Assembly: GCA_947645355.1 (NCBI GenBank)
Contig: CANSCI010000008.1
Span: forward strand, 1-51,493
DNA from: an uncultured Dorea sp.
GTDB taxonomy: Bacteria > Bacillota > Clostridia > Lachnospirales > Lachnospiraceae
Length of the DNA stretch: 51,493 nt
Direction: 5' to 3'
Shown piece after piece: positions 7,047-14,822 of the stretch; within the stretch, counting starts at the first letter, position 1; each line of letters opens with the position of its first letter. The notes below the pieces were generated by a model. It was not told the origin of the DNA. It was given only the letters and a program-made list of their open reading frames with translations, and searched no databases. The position numbers were made by a program, and so were the translations under genes.

Positions 7047-7824
7047 ACTGATCCAATGCGAAATGCGGAAGTTAAAGCGGAAACACTTTGTATCATTTGT
7101 GATTTTCGCCGCACTTCTGTTCCCAATTCCGTTTACGGCTCTTGTACTGGCTGGAAGCATGGGTAACTTTACCGGCTTTGAAGCAGTTTTTGGCTTGCTG
7201 GTTACTATGGGTATGCCCATCATGCTTCCGGCTGTTTTAGGTATCATTGCGGCCATGCTATTTTTCATGGAACGGGATAACGATACTTTGAAAAACCTAC
7301 GCATTATCCCTACCTCCCCAGCTAAGATTGCTACCGCAAAAATCGCTGTACTTTATATTTTGGGACTGATCTTTGCCTTTGCCACCATGGTTTCGTCAAT
7401 GGTTGGCGGCCTGATTGCCGGAAGCGAGTTGACAAATATTGGGGAAAACTTTGGGATTGCAATTATCACAGCATTGCTCTACACAACAAGTATTTTGCCG
7501 GTTGTCATTGCGATTGTCGGATTTAACCGCTCCTATATCTTTTCGGTTATTCTAACCTTTTTTTATACAATGTTCGACTTTATGCTTGCGTATGGAGGAC
7601 TATTTGCCACAACAGACCCAATGATGAAGATGATCACAAACATCATGCCAGCACCTATTATTTACCGTTGGCAGGCGGTCCGGTTTGTTGATCCCGGAAC
7701 CCCGGCTTATTCTGTAATGGAGCCGTATTTTTTACCTCTGTGGCTTGTTACATTAACCGTCGTTATTATTGGGGTGCTGTCTTATCTGGCGATTGTCAGA
7801 ATTTATAACAAACGCGAAAGTTGA
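7039..7824 (+). CDS. ABC-2 type permease, subunit 1 (lantibiotic-immunity type)
   Basis: About 261 residues with six hydrophobic segments; begins LLKLIQCEMRKLKRKHF, the usual short amphipathic N-terminus of this family. The start is either TTG 7039 behind GGGGGTGAGGGG or GTG 7030; both overlap the ATPase gene, so coupling is expected. The open frame extends further upstream but only inside the ATPase gene. It partners the ATPase and the second permease as in BcrB or EpiE/EpiG-type systems. Confidence 0.88.
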   Translation: MLKLIQCEMRKLKRKHFVSFVIFAALLFPIPFTALVLAGSMGNFTGFEAVFGLLVTMGMPIMLPAVLGIIAAMLFFMERDNDTLKNLRIIPTSPAKIATAKIAVLYILGLIFAFATMVSSMVGGLIAGSELTNIGENFGIAIITALLYTTSILPVVIAIVGFNRSYIFSVILTFFYTMFDFMLAYGGLFATTDPMMKMITNIMPAPIIYRWQAVRFVDPGTPAYSVMEPYFLPLWLVTLTVVIIGVLSYLAIVRIYNKRES

Positions 7825-7834
7825 GGTGAGAAAA

Positions 7835-8626
7835 ATGGCAAGCATTATAAAAACGGAATTTTATAAAATAAGACGGTACTCCGTAATTTGGATTGGCGTA
7901 GCGACGATGTTTACCGTCGTGCTCCTTGCCCGGTTTATGGCAACGGCCTCTGACGGGGCAACCCATACGCTCATAAACTTTACTTCCAGTGTGATTTGGA
8001 ACAATCTGGTTCTGATATATCCTGCAACAATCGTTTTGATGGCCGGATATATCATTGACCGGGAGCGTACAGACGACACGCTGAAAAATATTCTCACGAT
8101 CCCTGTTTCCTTTCGGCAAATGCTGTTTGGAAAACTGATTGCTGTTGGATGTATAGCAGTAGCACTTTCCGTCATTGAATTCCTGTTCACGCTCATTGTT
8201 TTCTTTGCCAGCGGATTCCCCGGATTTTCTATCGGCGGTGCGGTACAGGTTCTTTTTCAGATGATCGGGATCAATTTGATCTCCTATATTGCAGTCATGC
8301 CTGTTATTGCTTTTACCGCTCAAAGAAGCGGCAGTTTTATGGCTGGCGTTGGCTTTGCTTTCTTTTATGGCTTTGTTGGAATGATGGCTTCCGGCCACGG
8401 CCTGCGTGACCTATATCCTATTACTGCGGGCCTTACCGTAATTGGTTATCAAGATGGAAGCAGTGATCCAACAGGAAACGTCTTGTTGAGTGCAGCCTCC
8501 ATCTTGTTTATGCTGGCCGTGACATTCATTATCGTTTCCACAGCGAAAAATCGTGAAGTAACTGCCACAAAGAAGAAGAAAGAATCTGAAAAAACGGTTC
8601 ATAAAAGAAATCATAGTGCGAGGTAG
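7835..8626 (+). CDS. ABC-2 type permease, subunit 2
   Basis: 263 residues beginning MASIIKTEFYKIRRYS, with six membrane segments. GAGGTGAG (7823-7830) sets ATG 7835, only 10 bp after the previous stop; an upstream in-frame ATG lies inside the first permease. Two unequal permeases with one ATPase is the arrangement of lantibiotic-immunity and CprABC-like exporters. The basic tail (KKKKESEKTVHKRNHS) is cytoplasmic. No lesion is visible. Confidence 0.88.
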   Translation: MASIIKTEFYKIRRYSVIWIGVATMFTVVLLARFMATASDGATHTLINFTSSVIWNNLVLIYPATIVLMAGYIIDRERTDDTLKNILTIPVSFRQMLFGKLIAVGCIAVALSVIEFLFTLIVFFASGFPGFSIGGAVQVLFQMIGINLISYIAVMPVIAFTAQRSGSFMAGVGFAFFYGFVGMMASGHGLRDLYPITAGLTVIGYQDGSSDPTGNVLLSAASILFMLAVTFIIVSTAKNREVTATKKKKESEKTVHKRNHSAR

Positions 8627-8638
8627 GAGGATTTTCAA

Positions 8639-8980
8639 ATGAAATCAAAAAAAGTTATAGTAGGCATTATTGTCGCAATATTAGTTGTCGTCTGCATGGG
8701 GGTAGCTTTTCTTGCGACCCAAAATGACGAATACTATACGCAAATTGACAACAGATGGGTACAGGAGATTGCCCCTCATGGAGCAATGAATTATAAATAC
8801 ACGCTGACTGCCTACGATGAGAACGGGAACGAAAAAGATGTTGTGTTTGAAACAAGCCGTATTTTGACAGACGATGCGTTTCTCTGCCTGAAAGTCAATT
8901 TTATACGGGGTGTGGTAACATGGGCAGAAGTTGAATACAAGGAATTACCTGCGAGGGTTCAGCAGTATTATAACGAGTAG
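8639..8980 (+). CDS. YxeA-family membrane-anchored or secreted protein
   Basis: 113 residues. An N-terminal hydrophobic segment (about 5-26) is followed by a small beta-rich domain, with YYTQIDN, then EIAPHGAMNYKYTLTAYDENG and a C-terminal VTWAEVEYKELPARVQ. This is the pattern of the YxeA (DUF1093) family, which is often found beside peptide-resistance ABC transporters. AGGAGG lies upstream and the gap from the permease gene is 12 bp, so it is the last gene of the operon. Its exact role is unknown. Confidence 0.85.
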   Translation: MKSKKVIVGIIVAILVVVCMGVAFLATQNDEYYTQIDNRWVQEIAPHGAMNYKYTLTAYDENGNEKDVVFETSRILTDDAFLCLKVNFIRGVVTWAEVEYKELPARVQQYYNE

Positions 8981-9302
8981 ATCAGAGACACTTCCAAAAT
9001 AATAATTAGTTGTTATAGAAAAATTCACAAAAAATAGAATAATATTAGGACGAATCAGGAAAGAAAACAGAATCCTCCCTGGTAGAATTTACTCAGCAAA
9101 AGCGGATGAGATCTGCCGCATAGTCAGGTAAATTGTAAGGGAGGAGGGGCTGTGTATATATAGAAGATAGAAAATCTCCTTACATCGTTGTCCGTGGTTC
9201 GGTATAAGTCTTACAATAGAATATTGTTTGGCGGCCTGTTCAAAAGCGTAAACAACAAATACACCGATGCCTGGTTTTATATTGGGTATCGGTGCTTTTA
9301 CG
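8981..9302. other. Gene-poor spacer between ABC operon and XRE regulator
   Basis: 322 bp with no convincing gene. It holds GGGAGGAGGGG (about 9138-9150) without a following frame of any length, which may be a leftover of a lost gene, and a terminator at 9262-9294. No repeats were noticed. Confidence 0.5.
9262..9294. terminator. Terminator at end of XRE gene
   Basis: CACCGAT (9262-9268) pairs with ATCGGTG (9288-9294). A CTTTTA tract follows on the plus strand and a weaker TATTTGTT on the minus strand. It lies just beyond the minus-strand gene ending at 9303. Confidence 0.6.
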
Positions 9303-9905
9303 TTATTGCTGTTCAGGATGAAAGGCGAGCCATTTAGCTTCATAAGTATCTAAATAAAACCGGTTTCCATACTCATTTTGAACGTAATGTTTTTTTACCT
9401 GATACCAACCGCGTAATTCCGTCCGCAGATCTGAGTCTGGAGAAATGGGTTCCAGCCATATCTGAGTAAATTGCCGGATCTCAGATAAGACAAGAGGCTT
9501 TCCGGATGGCAGACTCGGTTCGGAAAACAGCTGTGGCAGCGTAAACAGCTTTTGGGCATCAGAGAACGGAATGGTTTGACCGTTTGAGAGCATCAGAGTA
9601 TGATTGATGGTGTTGACCAGCATCCAACCATGCTTCGCGGACCAAACCGGTTTTCCGTGAAAAATTGGAAGCGACTCTGAAGGAACTGGTACAGATTGAA
9701 CTGAGATTCCCTGCTCCGACCGTCCAAGAAGAAAATCGGTTGTAACGCCGTAGAGATCGGACATTTTCTCAAGTCCTTCAACAGAAGGGGATTTGCGTTC
9801 TCCCTCCCATGCACTTAGAGTTGGTTGGGAGATGCCGAGTTTTTCGGCAGCCTCAATTACTTTCAAATTATTAATTTGCCTTGCTTTCTTAAAATATCTC
9901 GGCAT
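9303..9905 (-). CDS. XRE-family helix-turn-helix regulator with C-terminal domain
   Basis: 200 residues. Residues about 5-60 form a Cro/C1-type HTH (VIEAAEKLGISQPTLSAWEGERKSPSVEGLEKMSDLYGV in pattern), followed by DFLLGR, the usual end of such domains. The remaining 130 residues resemble no domain I can name; they contain EIRQFTQIWLEPISPDSDL and may be a ligand or partner-binding part. The start ATG lies behind AAAGGTGGTGG. It sits downstream of an AbiE-like pair on the same strand with a 111-bp gap, so it may be independent. Confidence 0.85.
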   Translation of the reverse strand: MPRYFKKARQINNLKVIEAAEKLGISQPTLSAWEGERKSPSVEGLEKMSDLYGVTTDFLLGRSEQGISVQSVPVPSESLPIFHGKPVWSAKHGWMLVNTINHTLMLSNGQTIPFSDAQKLFTLPQLFSEPSLPSGKPLVLSEIRQFTQIWLEPISPDSDLRTELRGWYQVKKHYVQNEYGNRFYLDTYEAKWLAFHPEQQ

Positions 9906-10016
9906 TTGCCCACCACCTTTATCTTAACAATCAGCTGTTATTCAAGAGTCCAGAATCTTCTTGCTTGCGAACGTTTTCTCCTTCGGCTTTTTGATTCGTG
10001 AAAATACTTTTGAATG

Positions 10017-10772
10017 TCAGTCTACTATGTACATATTATTGTAGATATCGAGAATCGAATCTTTGGAACGGGAAATACCGATATCTGTTAGTCTAATATC
10101 AGTTTCACGTATCTGTGCAATAAAGTTTTGGATGTCCTCTCCAACGGAGGATGGTACTGGAATCCTCAGGTCTTCCCGAATTAACGGAAAAAGGCGAAAT
10201 ACATCCAGACGATGCTTCCGAATGTCACGGGAATTCACATGGAATCCCTGCGCCTTTTTGTCCTTGAGATCAAGCCAAGCTTTCATTTTCAAGGGAATGA
10301 TGTGCTCGGCATCTAAGATGGATATCCCATCCGTGACGGTTCGGCCATCTAAAAGAAAATGATAGTAGTCGTCATTAAGAAGAATTGCGGACAGACTGGA
10401 TACCTCATCATCAATATGCAGGGGCATGAGATGGGTATCAGCCTGAAGCTCCACATGATTCTGCGGTCTGGAGAAAAGCTCTATCATCTTAGGGTAAGAG
10501 GGATTGGCCGGGTCAATGAAGCGGTAGAATTCAGGCTGTCCTGTGCTTCGCTGTCTGGCATGATAGCCTCCGGCTTCTATAAAATCCCAAAATGCTTTTG
10601 CAAATTCTGTTGTCAGTGCCTCCACGATAATTACCATGTCGATATCAACGGTCTGGCGGAAGTCAAGACCGGCATCTGACATAAGCAGATCGCAGGCAAA
10701 TCCTCCAATAACCGTATATTGGTCTTTATAATTGTCGAAATGTTCTCTGAAAATATCTATTCCGTTTACCAT
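10017..10772 (-). CDS. Nucleotidyltransferase, AbiEii/AbiGii-like putative toxin
   Basis: 251 residues. The N-terminal half has the nucleotidyltransferase signature GGFACDLL followed about 15 residues later by TVDIDM, supplying the two metal-binding aspartates. Later parts (IIPLKMKAWLDLKDK, DIRKHRLDVFRL) match the helical C-terminal half of AbiEii/DUF1814-type enzymes. In type IV systems such proteins are toxins or abortive-infection effectors that transfer nucleotides. AAGGAG precedes the ATG. The gene follows a DNA-binding partner by 15 bp, the order regulator-then-toxin expected of AbiE pairs. The family fit is good; toxicity is inferred. Confidence 0.75.
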   Translation of the reverse strand: MVNGIDIFREHFDNYKDQYTVIGGFACDLLMSDAGLDFRQTVDIDMVIIVEALTTEFAKAFWDFIEAGGYHARQRSTGQPEFYRFIDPANPSYPKMIELFSRPQNHVELQADTHLMPLHIDDEVSSLSAILLNDDYYHFLLDGRTVTDGISILDAEHIIPLKMKAWLDLKDKKAQGFHVNSRDIRKHRLDVFRLFPLIREDLRIPVPSSVGEDIQNFIAQIRETDIRLTDIGISRSKDSILDIYNNMYIVD

Positions 10773-10787
10773 GTGTATTTCTCCTTA

Positions 10788-11768
10788 TTATTCCTCATGC
10801 TTGATTGGAAGTTCGTGTTTTTCTCTTATATCGTCCAGACCCATTTGAATCCGTTCATTTGGATTATCTTCTAAACTTAACAGCAATGAGATATCATCAA
10901 CCCGCCCGTTATTTGCCAACAAAATCGGATCATAGCGCCATACTTCAAGAATGTGCCCTCCAAAATCCCGGAAATCCTGCTCAGAGATAATTTCTGCAGA
11001 CGGGATTTGTGTGCCGGCTTTTTTTGAGATGGCAGTTGCCCCATCCTGTTCGTTTGCCCCAACCATTGAAATATCCGCCAAAGCAAGGATACCGCTTTTG
11101 GGCGATGCCGAATCATAGAAGGGGGTTCTGACGTATATAAGTCGTTCTACCGGTGATTTTAAGCGGGGATAACCTTTCTTTAAAAATTCAGGCTTTTGAA
11201 AGGATGGAGAAATCCATTTGTTTGTTCCCTCGGTCCTGTAAGTAATAAGGCCGGATACGGTAAGATCATCAATTGCTCTGGTGCAGGTAGCTTTGGAGAG
11301 CAGAAGATCTCTGGATATTTGCGTCAAATTGACTGTATCAGTAGTCTGCAAATAATACAGATACAGGAACACGAGCTGGGTTCCGGGCGCCATTTTGTCA
11401 GGAACAGTTGTTTCAGCTTTAAATTTTTCCCAAAAGGAACAGCCCCAGAATGGGAGATAAACCTGTTGGGATGGTGAAATAAATGGTATATTGCTTTCAA
11501 TCAGGTTACGCCGCTGCTTGGATGTTATGTTTTCAAGACACAGCGCACAGGGGAATTCGCATATCTCCTGAAATTTAATTAACTGCTTTTTTAATGTTGG
11601 AAGTCTCCAGGAAGAATCAATAGGAGACAGCAGTATACACTGGCTTTTATTCCAGAACAGGCTTTGAATCTTATATCCGTCACGAATATAAAAAGGCGTT
11701 TTGGCCGGACAATCAAATTCTGAAACTTTTATATTGTCCCCAAATATCGTTTCCAAAAAATCAAACAT
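10788..11768 (-). CDS. Winged-helix regulator/antitoxin partner of the nucleotidyltransferase
   Basis: 326 residues. An N-terminal region of about 130 residues precedes a MarR-like winged helix (VNLTQISRDLLLSKATCTRAIDDLTVSGLITYRTEG, residues about 147-185). A C-terminal domain contains SGILALADISMVGANEQ. The start ATG follows AAGGGGG. The layout resembles two-domain AbiEi-like antitoxins, but the DNA-binding part is internal rather than N-terminal, so a distinct family is likely. The gene leads the two-gene operon and lies behind a consensus promoter embedded in GTTTCAT/ATGAAAC sites, suggesting autoregulation. Confidence 0.65.
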   Translation of the reverse strand: MFDFLETIFGDNIKVSEFDCPAKTPFYIRDGYKIQSLFWNKSQCILLSPIDSSWRLPTLKKQLIKFQEICEFPCALCLENITSKQRRNLIESNIPFISPSQQVYLPFWGCSFWEKFKAETTVPDKMAPGTQLVFLYLYYLQTTDTVNLTQISRDLLLSKATCTRAIDDLTVSGLITYRTEGTNKWISPSFQKPEFLKKGYPRLKSPVERLIYVRTPFYDSASPKSGILALADISMVGANEQDGATAISKKAGTQIPSAEIISEQDFRDFGGHILEVWRYDPILLANNGRVDDISLLLSLEDNPNERIQMGLDDIREKHELPIKHEE

Positions 11769-11799
11769 ATTTTTCCCCCTTTCAAGACTCTGCGAATTT

Positions 11800-11857
11800 G
11801 TTTCATCGAGAAGGCATTATACCACATATAATGAAACTTGTCAAATACGAATGAAAC
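11800..11857 (-). promoter_or_regulatory. Consensus promoter with three ATGAAAC operator sites
   Basis: On the minus strand: -35 TTGACA (11844-11839), 17-bp spacer, -10 TATAAT (11821-11816), a perfect consensus pair. ATGAAAC occurs at 11831-11837 (inside the spacer) and 11851-11857 (upstream), and as GTTTCAT at 11800-11806 (past the start point). Such a strong promoter must be held down, and the repeated heptamer around it is the likely operator of the gene at 10788-11768. Confidence 0.8.
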
Positions 11858-12134
11858 AATATGGAGCTTTTAAGAGTCTTTGTTGTGAAAAACTCGACTT
11901 ATATATTATGTGTAAGGCGAGCAGGGATTATCAGCCAAACAGTTTTTGTTTTTAAATACAGAACGACCTCGATATAATGCTAATTATATTGAACTCGCAG
12001 AACGAATGAGTGGCAAAGTCTGCTCTCAGTTAAACACAATCATAAAGATATCCTGCCTAAATGAGTTAAATATAATCAAATCGGTTGTAGATTGCCTTGA
12101 TGGATCGTGTAATAACAATGAGGAGGCGAATCAA
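11858..12134 (+). other. Leader of the second recombinase gene
   Basis: 277 bp without a confident gene. A possible -10 TATAAT lies at 11973-11978 with a poor -35. The recombinase frame stays open back to 11946, but those 63 codons resemble no recombinase N-terminus and lie before the good ribosome binding site at 12121-12126. They are treated here as leader rather than coding. Confidence 0.5.
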
Positions 12135-12965
12135 ATGATCGAAGAATTTACTGCTCATCTGCAAAGCTTGGGAAAGTCTGAAAACACAATCCGGACGTAC
12201 AGTCATGATGTAACGATGTATCTGCATTGGTGCCAGGACAGTTTTGGAGAGGAGCCACAGCTTTTATACCGTGCCAATATTTTGGATTACATTTCCTATA
12301 TGCGAAATATTCGGGGTTATCATCCGCGTACCGTAAATAACCACCTTTCTTCCTTGAAGAGCCTAAATGAGTATCTGATTATGAGTGGGCGGCAGACGGA
12401 AGCTGCTGTGCTGGACAGCGATTTTATGAAAATCCAGATACAGTATGCCAGTCCCTGCACTGTGGAGAAAAAAGATGTAGAGGCATTCCGCCAACGCCTT
12501 CTGGAGAGTGGAAGTAAACGGGACTTTTGCCTGGTCACACTTTATGCCTATTCCGGTATGCGGCGGAGTGAATGCGTCAATCTCAAGCTGGATCAGGTTG
12601 ATCTGACAGCAAAGGAAATCCGGATTGTCGGCAAGGGAGACAAGCACCGCCTGGTCTATATCAATGACAAAATTGTTTACGCGATTCGGGAGTACCTAAA
12701 GGTGCGTAATTCGGACAGCCCATATCTGTTCGTCAGCCGCCAGAGTGAGAAGCTGAATCCTTCCCGTATCAACCAGATATTTAACCGATACTCGGATGTC
12801 ATTACACCGAAGACGCTGCGGCATTATTTCTGCTCCAATGCCCTGGAGAACGGATATTCCATTCACGAAGTCGCCAATCAGGCAGGGCACAGCAATGTGC
12901 AAACCACACTCATTTATAGTAACCCGACGGCAAAAGAAATGAAAGACAAAGCCAATCGACTGTGA
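12135..12965 (+). CDS. Second tyrosine recombinase (XerC/D-like)
   Basis: 276 residues from ATG 12135, chosen for AGGAGG at 12121-12126 (8-nt gap). The core-binding domain (FTAHLQSLGKSENTIRTY) starts immediately, as in Xer proteins. The catalytic set is R143 in SGMRRSE, R229 in KTLRH, H252 in AGHS and Y261 in LIYSN. The usual histidine three residues before the second arginine is K226. The gene is followed after 9 bp by the sortase, with GAGG between, so the two are co-transcribed. No inverted repeat comparable to that at 1087 was found nearby, so the site it acts on is unknown. Confidence 0.88.
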   Translation: MIEEFTAHLQSLGKSENTIRTYSHDVTMYLHWCQDSFGEEPQLLYRANILDYISYMRNIRGYHPRTVNNHLSSLKSLNEYLIMSGRQTEAAVLDSDFMKIQIQYASPCTVEKKDVEAFRQRLLESGSKRDFCLVTLYAYSGMRRSECVNLKLDQVDLTAKEIRIVGKGDKHRLVYINDKIVYAIREYLKVRNSDSPYLFVSRQSEKLNPSRINQIFNRYSDVITPKTLRHYFCSNALENGYSIHEVANQAGHSNVQTTLIYSNPTAKEMKDKANRL

Positions 12966-12974
12966 GGTAAGAAC

Positions 12975-13748
12975 ATGAAGATAAAAAGGATTATTTGTAC
13001 TATACTGATTTTGATATTTGCAAGCGGTATTGTGATAGGTGCCATCCAATTATATAAGCAGCACCGTGAGTATTCGGAAGGCGAGGACTCCTATACTGAT
13101 TTGGACCATTATGTGAAGCTGCCTGAAGAGCCTAAAGAACCTTCCCCATCTCCCACAGATGAAACTGAGTCTGGAGGACGGGAATGGCCGGTTGTAGATT
13201 TTGCTTCCCTGCAGGAAATCAATCCGGATATCGTAGGGTGGATTTATATTGAAGGAACAGGAATCAATTACCCGGTTGTGCAGGGCAGGGATAACCAGTA
13301 TTATCTAAAGCATTTATTCAGCGGAGAGTGGAACGGATCCGGCTGCATATTTCTGGACAGCAGAAACAGATTGGATTTCTCAGATCGACACAGCATCATC
13401 TATGGGCATCATATGAAAAATGGCGCCATGTTTTCCGGGCTGACGGAGTATAAGAAGCAGGAGTATTATAACGAGCATCCTATTGCCCTGTTATTGACGC
13501 CGGATAAAAACTATGAGATAGAGATTTTCGGCGGGTATGTGGCCAGCGTTCAGGATAAGGCGTGGGAAGTGGCATTTCCCTCAGACTCAGATTTTACAGA
13601 GTGGCTGGATAAAGCCAGAGAGCGTTCATGCTTTACCAGTGAAATTACCCCGGCAGTCACAGACCAGATTCTGACGTTCTCTACCTGCAGCTACGAATTT
13701 AACAATGCCAGGTTTGTATTGCTGGGCGTATTAAGGCCGGAAGAGTAA
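12975..13748 (+). CDS. srtB: Class B sortase
   Basis: 257 residues: an N-terminal membrane anchor (about 5-25), a Pro/Glu/Ser-rich spacer, and a sortase fold with catalytic H145 (IIYGHHM), C238 (FSTCSYEF) and R246 (NARFVLLG). The extended region between His and Cys and the TCSYEF context place it in class B. Class B enzymes of Clostridia attach proteins with SPxTG or NPQTN-like signals, and the surface protein at 1924-3696 ends in SPQTGD, making it a plausible substrate about 9 kb away. Pairing a sortase with a recombinase gene suggests a mobile or switchable surface-display unit. Confidence 0.92.
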   Translation: MKIKRIICTILILIFASGIVIGAIQLYKQHREYSEGEDSYTDLDHYVKLPEEPKEPSPSPTDETESGGREWPVVDFASLQEINPDIVGWIYIEGTGINYPVVQGRDNQYYLKHLFSGEWNGSGCIFLDSRNRLDFSDRHSIIYGHHMKNGAMFSGLTEYKKQEYYNEHPIALLLTPDKNYEIEIFGGYVASVQDKAWEVAFPSDSDFTEWLDKARERSCFTSEITPAVTDQILTFSTCSYEFNNARFVLLGVLRPEE

Positions 13749-13750
13749 CT

Positions 13751-13788
13751 GATTCAGAGGAAAACAGAGTAATTGATTGAATCAGGAG
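13751..13788 (+). repeat. Inverted repeat after sortase
   Basis: CTGATTC shortly after the sortase stop is matched by GAATCAG about 23 nt later, without a T tract. It could be a weak mRNA end structure. Little more can be said. Confidence 0.35.
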
Positions 13789-13852
13789 AATGCTATTACG
13801 AAAAATGGTGCATTTCCCTGTTTATTCGTAATGGAGATGATCCGCTCCTAAG

Positions 13853-14035
13853 GTAGATGTTGGCCTTGTGGAGCATTATAGCACCGGCAAGGATGGTAAA
13901 AGACAAAAAAGCAGTTGGAAGTTGATTTTGTAGCAACCAAGGGCAGAGAAAAGTATTACATCGAGTCTACTTTTGCTATGAATAATGAGGATAAAGTCAG
14001 AAGAAATGAAAGGGTATTACTACGATGGGTCTTCG
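13853..14035 (+). pseudogene. Remnant of a DUF4143-type AAA+ ATPase C-terminus
   Basis: Translation in two frames gives VDVGLVEHYSTGKDGKRQKS, then, after a one-base shift, QLEVDFVATKGREKYYIES and AMNNEDKVRRNERVLLR. This is the conserved end of ATPases with a C-terminal DUF4143 domain (normally ...QLEVDFVA...KYYIQSA...). The N-terminal ATPase part is missing and the end runs out where the next remnant, on the other strand, begins. It is a relic with no expected product. Confidence 0.65.
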
Positions 14036-14624
14036 CAAAAATGTTCTCTGAAAGTATTCTTCGTCCCACACCTGTTCATGGAGCTGTTCATAGGTAAATA
14101 CATGATCTGGATTGAACACCAGTAGGGAAAGCAATTCATATTCCCGGTAGGTCAACCGTAGGGGCCGACCACTTAAAAGTCCTACCGGTTCTCACGCTGT
14201 ATCACAAGATCACTCTGGGCAGCTATTGTGTATGCCCGCGATTTGAGAGGGTTCAACTGGTGAAACGTTGTAAAAGCGCATAGATATGGGCAAGACATTC
14301 CTCGGTTTTAAAAGGCTTTGTCAGGAAGTCGTCAGCCCCTGTTTCCAACGCCTGTACTTTGTCTGCTAACACCGACGACGTAGAAAGCAACAGGATTGGC
14401 ATAGGTTTCATACACCGCAGTGTCCTTAATAGCTCCATGCCATCTATTTCAGGAAAGCATACGTTAAGAATTACGACTTCGTAGTCTCGCGTTGCCAGAG
14501 CTGTTAACCCTTCCTGGACGGTTAGAGTGTAGTAGGCTTCTGTTGTTTCACTTTTCAGATTGTATTTAATGGCTTTGCAAGTTTGTAAATCGTGGTCGAT
14601 TATCAAAACACAGTTTTTTCGCAT
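14035..14624 (-). pseudogene. Degenerate OmpR-family response regulator
   Basis: From ATG 14624 a 123-residue receiver domain is readable (stop at 14253-14255), but the phospho-acceptor position is N54 (ILNVCFPEIDG) instead of Asp. After the stop, a shifted frame still spells the winged-helix part (GRPLRLTYREYELLSLL, then FNPDHVFTYEQLHEQVW) before breaking off near 14035. Linker stops, a frameshift, the Asp-to-Asn change and 3' truncation together argue for a dead gene. The receiver alone might be translated. No cognate kinase is next to it. Confidence 0.75.
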
Positions 14625-14822
14625 ACTTTCCTCCTTCCCAAGTTAGGTACAGCGGGGATATTGTGTTAGGGATCGCCTTGAACTATTGTATTCGCATATA
14701 TTCTCACATCATCTAATTACTGTATTGGTAAAAAACAAGTCAGCAGGAAAGAAAACCTTACCCACTGACTTTGAAAATCAAGATTACGATTAACAGTCTG
14801 CACATACTTTCTGATTTGTAGT
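14625..14822. other. Spacer between response-regulator relic and AraC gene
   Basis: 198 bp without a gene. GTCAG and CTGAC arms around 14729-14758 could form a weak hairpin. Nothing else stands out. Confidence 0.4.

Noticed and set aside
9089-9343. Minus-strand frame between XRE gene and spacer
   Set aside because: Overlaps the XRE 3' end and terminator; no ribosome binding site or recognisable protein.
11946-12134. 63-codon N-terminal extension of the second recombinase
   Set aside because: No start signal; recombinase homology begins right after AGGAGG and ATG 12135.
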